This document shows positions 6,655-8,713 of a stretch of 8,713 bases of DNA, one piece after another. The stretch's first letter is position 1; each line of letters starts with the position of its first letter. Below the pieces are notes generated by a model. That model was given only the letters and a program-made list of their open reading frames with translations. It was not told where the DNA came from and did no database searches. A program made the translations under genes and the position numbers. Where the stretch lies: assembly GCA_916048115.1 (NCBI GenBank), contig CAJZGQ010000047.1, forward strand, positions 1 to 8,713, in the 5' to 3' direction. Origin of the DNA: an uncultured Streptococcus sp. Its GTDB lineage: Bacteria > Bacillota > Bacilli > Lactobacillales > Streptococcaceae.

Positions 6655-6668
6655 TGCGAACGTTTTCA
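6655..6668. promoter_or_regulatory. Candidate CcpA (cre) operator
   Basis: Read on the minus strand, TGAAAACGTTCGCA matches the Gram-positive cre pattern TGWAANCGNTNWCA at 13 of 14 positions; only the W near the 3' end is G. It is centred about 27 bp upstream of the trp -35 box and about 60 bp upstream of the NFACT -10 box, so it could act on either gene. One degenerate match in AT-rich DNA can arise by chance. Confidence 0.35.
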
Positions 6669-6687
6669 AAAAAATGCAGAAAAAGTA

Positions 6688-6716
6688 TTGACATTTTTGA
6701 AAGAAAACTTTAAAAT
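6688..6716 (+). promoter_or_regulatory. Sigma-A promoter of the T-box/trpX transcript
   Basis: A perfect TTGACA (6688-6693) is followed after exactly 17 nt by TAAAAT (6711-6716, 5 of 6). This is the strongest promoter in the window, as expected for a transcript controlled mainly by attenuation. The predicted start is near 6723. Confidence 0.85.
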
Positions 6717-6722
6717 GTAAGA

Positions 6723-6977
6723 AATTAGAAAAGTAGTAAATGAAAGTTTCAAGAGAGCCCACGGTTGCTGAGAGTGGGTAGCGGCAGTTTATGAAATTGG
6801 ACTAATGATGAGATGAATTTGAAACAATAAAAATTCGGTTGGCACACCTTATCGTGCAACTTGTTGCTAGACAAGACAGAGATATGGGGGAGGCTATCCT
6901 TTTCCCATAAGTGAGGTGGCACCGCGATGACACGTCCTCACATAGCTTTTGCTATGTGTGGGCGTGTTTTTTGTTTT
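6723..6977 (+). promoter_or_regulatory. T-box leader responding to uncharged tRNA-Trp
   Basis: The Stem I base pairs GTTTCA (6746-6751) with TGAAAC (6820-6825). The apical stem CCCAC (6758-6762) with GTGGG (6774-6778) closes a GGTTGCTGAGA loop. The specifier region ATGAAATTGGACTAA contains TGG (6798-6800) followed by A, fitting Trp. Further hairpins follow: CTTGT with ACAAG (6860-6875) and TATGGG with CCCATA (6883-6909). The conserved T-box sequence AGGTGGCACCGCG lies at 6914-6926. The antiterminator pairs TGAGG (6912-6916) with CCTCA (6936-6940), and its bulge UGGC can pair with GCCA, the end of a tRNA with discriminator G73 such as bacterial tRNA-Trp. The alternative is the terminator at 6931-6977. 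Uncharged tRNA-Trp should therefore switch on trpX. The identity as a T-box is certain; Trp is strongly supported by specifier, bulge and downstream gene together. Confidence 0.93.
6931..6977 (+). terminator. Intrinsic terminator of the T-box switch
   Basis: The arms 6931-6946 and 6951-6966 form a 16-position stem (one U-U mismatch, one G-U) around a TTTT loop, followed by TTTTTTGTTTT. Its left arm contains CCTCA (6936-6940), which the antiterminator also needs, so the two folds exclude each other. Confidence 0.93.
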
Positions 6978-6998
6978 AGATGAGAAGGGAGAAAAGAA

Positions 6999-7028
6999 AT
7001 GAAGAAACGATGGCGTCGCAGTCTTTAG
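6999..7028 (+). CDS. Possible 9-residue leader peptide with a Trp codon
   Basis: The ORF encodes MKKRWRRSL. AAGGGAG (6985-6991) lies 7 nt before the ATG, a stronger ribosome binding site than that of trpX itself. It sits after the T-box terminator and before trpX, so it is transcribed only when the switch is on. The fifth codon is TGG, the amino acid the switch senses, and five of nine residues are basic. The stop TAG is immediately followed by ATGATG (7029-7034). Translation from there would run out of frame past the trpX start and end at 7085. In B. subtilis rtpA, a T-box is followed by a 10-residue Trp-rich leader peptide that sets translation of anti-TRAP; this arrangement is similar. With a single Trp codon, chance is possible. 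Confidence 0.4.
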   Translation: MKKRWRRSL

Positions 7029-7046
7029 ATGATGGAAAAAAAGAAG

Positions 7047-7084
7047 AAAATGAAAAATAGAAGAGGTATTAAAAATGAAAAATA
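7047..7084 (+). repeat. 13-nt direct repeat around the trpX start codon
   Basis: AAAATGAAAAATA occurs at 7047-7059 and again at 7072-7084, an offset of 25 nt. The first copy gives a false start (ATG at 7050) in a different frame that closes at 7083-7085. The second holds the real trpX start, which has AGAGG 8-9 nt upstream between the two copies. A small tandem duplication is one explanation; chance in A-rich sequence is another. Confidence 0.5.
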
Positions 7085-8076
7085 AACGTTTAATGGGAAT
7101 TATTGGTTTGATTGCAGCAGCAGTCATTGGGACAGCGATCTATTCAGCTACAGCAGGCAAAGACAACAAGGCAGCAAGCAGCAATGAAAAGGCTAAAGTT
7201 GGGGTCTTGCAGTTGGTCAGCCACCCTTCGCTTGATTTGATCTACAAGGGGATTCAAGATGGTTTAGCTGAAGAAGGTTATGACAAGGACAAAGTGGACA
7301 TTGATTTCCTTAATGCTGAAGGCGACCAAAACAAAGTTGCGACCATGAGTAAACAATTGGTAGACAAGGATAACCAAGTCTTGATTGGGATTGCAACTCC
7401 ATCTGCTCAAGGTTTGGCTAGTGCAACCAAAGACAAACCAATTGTCATGGGTGCTATCACAGATCCGGTCGGTGCTAAATTGGTCAAAGATTTAAAAAAA
7501 CCAGGTGGCAATATCACTGGGGTATCTGACCACAATCCAACTGAGCAACAGTTGAAATTGATCAAAGAGTTGACTCCAAACGTGAAAACAATCGGGATCC
7601 TGTACTCAACCAGTGAGGATAATTCTAAAACGCAAGTAGAAGAATTTACAAAATTAGCTGAAAAAGCAGGTTACAAGGTGGTTCCTTATTCAGTCCCTTC
7701 TACAAATGAAATTGCTTCTACCGTGTCTGTAATGTCAGGCAAAGTCGATGCCATCTGGGTTCCAATCGACAATACTATCGCATCAGCCTTCTCAACAGTT
7801 GTCGAAGCCAACAAAACAGCTAAAAAACCAATCTTCCCAAGTGCGACAGCTATGGTAGAAGCTGGTGGTCTTGGTTCAGTCGTTGTCGACCAACACGATC
7901 TTGGAGTAGCAACTGGTAAAATGGCTGCGAAGATCTTGAAAGGTCAAAAACCTGCGGATACACCTGTTGAAATCTTTAGCCAAGGAAAATCTGTCATCAA
8001 TAAAAAAGTCGCAGATGAATTGGGCATTACTATTCCAGAATCTGTCTTGAAAGATGCTGGACAAGTCATTAAATAA
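7075..8076 (+). CDS. trpX: Tryptophan ABC transporter substrate-binding protein
   Basis: This 333-residue protein of the ABC_sub_bind family (two-lobed periplasmic-binding fold) should capture tryptophan outside the membrane and pass it to a TrpY/TrpZ permease and ATPase. Residues 1-27 are a signal or anchor: basic MKNKR, then a hydrophobic core to about 22. The mature part begins near KAKVGVLQLVSHPSLDLIYKGIQDGL. Other family landmarks are IGIATPSAQGLA (104-115), MGAITDPVGAKLV (125-137), NITGVSD (146-152), IGILYS (173-178) and the GGLGSVVVDQHDLG region (264-277). The protein contains no cysteine, so it cannot be a standard lipoprotein. It may remain anchored by its N-terminus or be released after Sec cleavage near SATAG. 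The start at 7075 has an AGAGG site. Control is by the Trp T-box just upstream. TrpY and TrpZ are not found immediately downstream. Confidence 0.9.
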   Translation: MKNKRLMGIIGLIAAAVIGTAIYSATAGKDNKAASSNEKAKVGVLQLVSHPSLDLIYKGIQDGLAEEGYDKDKVDIDFLNAEGDQNKVATMSKQLVDKDNQVLIGIATPSAQGLASATKDKPIVMGAITDPVGAKLVKDLKKPGGNITGVSDHNPTEQQLKLIKELTPNVKTIGILYSTSEDNSKTQVEEFTKLAEKAGYKVVPYSVPSTNEIASTVSVMSGKVDAIWVPIDNTIASAFSTVVEANKTAKKPIFPSATAMVEAGGLGSVVVDQHDLGVATGKMAAKILKGQKPADTPVEIFSQGKSVINKKVADELGITIPESVLKDAGQVIK

Positions 8077-8199
8077 AAAGGAATCGAATCACAAGAATGG
8101 CAGGGGAATTTAGCATTGGTAGGTCTTTAAATTGTGACATTTAAAAATGTTTACCAGTGCTCACGACCAGCTTTGTTACTCATGATAGAGGAGAAAGAA

Positions 8200-8619
8200 G
8201 TGGAAGTCAAGATAACAGATCTTCATCCGACCCAACTATATTTATCAGAAAAGAAGTTACAAGCTATCCAGATGCTGGATCAGTCGGCAGACATCATCAA
8301 TGTGGATCCAATTAGTGTTCTTGCATTTGGAAATCGCTTCTTGATTACAGACGGGCATCATAGGGCTTATCAGGCTTTATTAGCAGGTCGGGATACGATT
8401 TCTGCTGAGCTTGATAGAGATGGTGGCGATGAGTTGTATGCTCTCTATGCGCAAGCTTGCGAGGAAAGAAAGATAACCTCTGTTTTGGATTTAAAACATC
8501 GTATCTTGCCTCAAGATGAGTATGAAGCAAAATGGTATAACTGGTGTGATGGTTTTAACCAAGCAGCCACTCTTCTATTGAAAAGGCAAGCAGATGAAAT
8601 AGACAAGGCAAATAGATAA
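8200..8619 (+). CDS. Small ParB/sulfiredoxin-fold domain protein of unknown role
   Basis: This 139-residue protein carries a ParB/Srx-like N-terminal domain. The start EVKITDLHPTQLYLSEKKL is followed by PISVLAFGNRFLITDGHHRAYQALLAG (about 37-63), whose DGHHRA motif corresponds to the GxxR nucleotide-binding turn of the fold. The C-terminal third (EYEAKWYNWCDGFNQAATLL) is aromatic-rich and has no recognised domain. It lacks the helix-turn-helix and dimerisation parts of true ParB, so a role in chromosome segregation is unlikely. Related stand-alone proteins are often annotated ParB-like nuclease without proof. The start chosen is GTG at 8200 with GAGGAG 6 nt upstream. An in-frame GTG at 8134 and ATG at 8182 lack such sites, and the extra residues do not resemble the domain. 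The gene begins 123 nt after trpX with no clear terminator between, so read-through from the T-box transcript is possible. Confidence 0.75.
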   Translation: MEVKITDLHPTQLYLSEKKLQAIQMLDQSADIINVDPISVLAFGNRFLITDGHHRAYQALLAGRDTISAELDRDGGDELYALYAQACEERKITSVLDLKHRILPQDEYEAKWYNWCDGFNQAATLLLKRQADEIDKANR

Positions 8620-8665
8620 TGCACTGTCTCTTGTTCCTTTTTCTAGTGAATTGGTCTCATCTAAC

Positions 8666-8694
8666 TTGTTTTTTAACTAAAAATCTGATAAACT
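8666..8694 (+). promoter_or_regulatory. Possible promoter for a gene beyond the right edge
   Basis: TTGTTT (8666-8671) and TAAACT (8689-8694) are 17 nt apart, with TGA just before the -10 making it extended. It lies 46 bp after the ParB-like stop codon and points out of the window. No start codon with a ribosome binding site follows before 8713. Confidence 0.45.
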
Positions 8695-8713
8695 ATGTAG
8701 TAATTGAATAGAA

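Noticed and set aside
8097..8144. 15-codon ORF between trpX and the ParB-like gene, considered as a remnant of trpY
   Set aside because: The translation does not resemble a permease N-terminus, and the nearest ribosome binding site is too far away.
8137..8151. ACATT/AATGT inverted repeat after trpX, considered as a terminator
   Set aside because: The stem is five A/T-rich pairs with no following T-run, so it is too weak to count as a terminator.
8134..8199. Upstream GTG start for the ParB-like gene
   Set aside because: It has no ribosome binding site. The extra 22 residues do not look like part of the domain, while GTG at 8200 has GAGGAG at 6 nt.

Overview
The window looks like chromosomal DNA from an oral Streptococcus of the mitis/sanguinis/parasanguinis type. 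The evidence is a PavA-like NFACT protein, a T-box-controlled TrpX-type binding protein, AGGAG-type ribosome binding sites, extended -10 (TGn) promoters and a streptococcal-type palindromic intergenic repeat present twice. The species call is an inference; the genus is fairly safe.

Layout. At the left edge lies the end of a palindromic repeat (1-53). Next come two minus-strand genes: a 61-residue protein of unknown function (63-248) and a seven-bladed-propeller lactonase of the 6-phosphogluconolactonase type (344-1354). Divergent from these, a plus-strand operon encodes an AI-2E family membrane protein (1523-2698) and, overlapping it by 11 nt, a TPR-repeat protein (2688-3917). Acetolactate decarboxylase follows with its own promoter (3990-4706). 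It converges on the minus-strand NFACT/RqcH-type gene (4899-6560), and the 192-bp gap between the two stops is almost filled by a full copy of the repeat (4710-4883). Its two end hairpins form outward-facing terminators.

The 514-bp divergent region (6561-7074) holds the NFACT promoter, a CcpA/cre-like palindrome, a near-perfect sigma-A promoter and a complete T-box leader. The T-box specifier reads UGG (Trp), and the antiterminator bulge UGGC fits the G73 discriminator of tRNA-Trp. Between the T-box terminator and the binding-protein gene lies a 9-codon ORF with a strong ribosome binding site and one Trp codon. This recalls the two-tier T-box plus leader-peptide control of the Bacillus subtilis rtpA (anti-TRAP) operon.

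The controlled gene is trpX (7075-8076), a tryptophan ABC-transporter binding protein. The expected permease and ATPase genes do not follow within the window. Instead there is a small ParB/sulfiredoxin-fold gene (8200-8619), then a further promoter near the right edge.

Most of the window is ordinary housekeeping sequence. The points most worth a second look are the compound repeat, the Trp-codon leader ORF behind the T-box, the cre-like site, the ParB-like gene behind trpX, and the 61-residue protein. I see no prophage, insertion sequence with transposase, CRISPR array, tRNA or rRNA.
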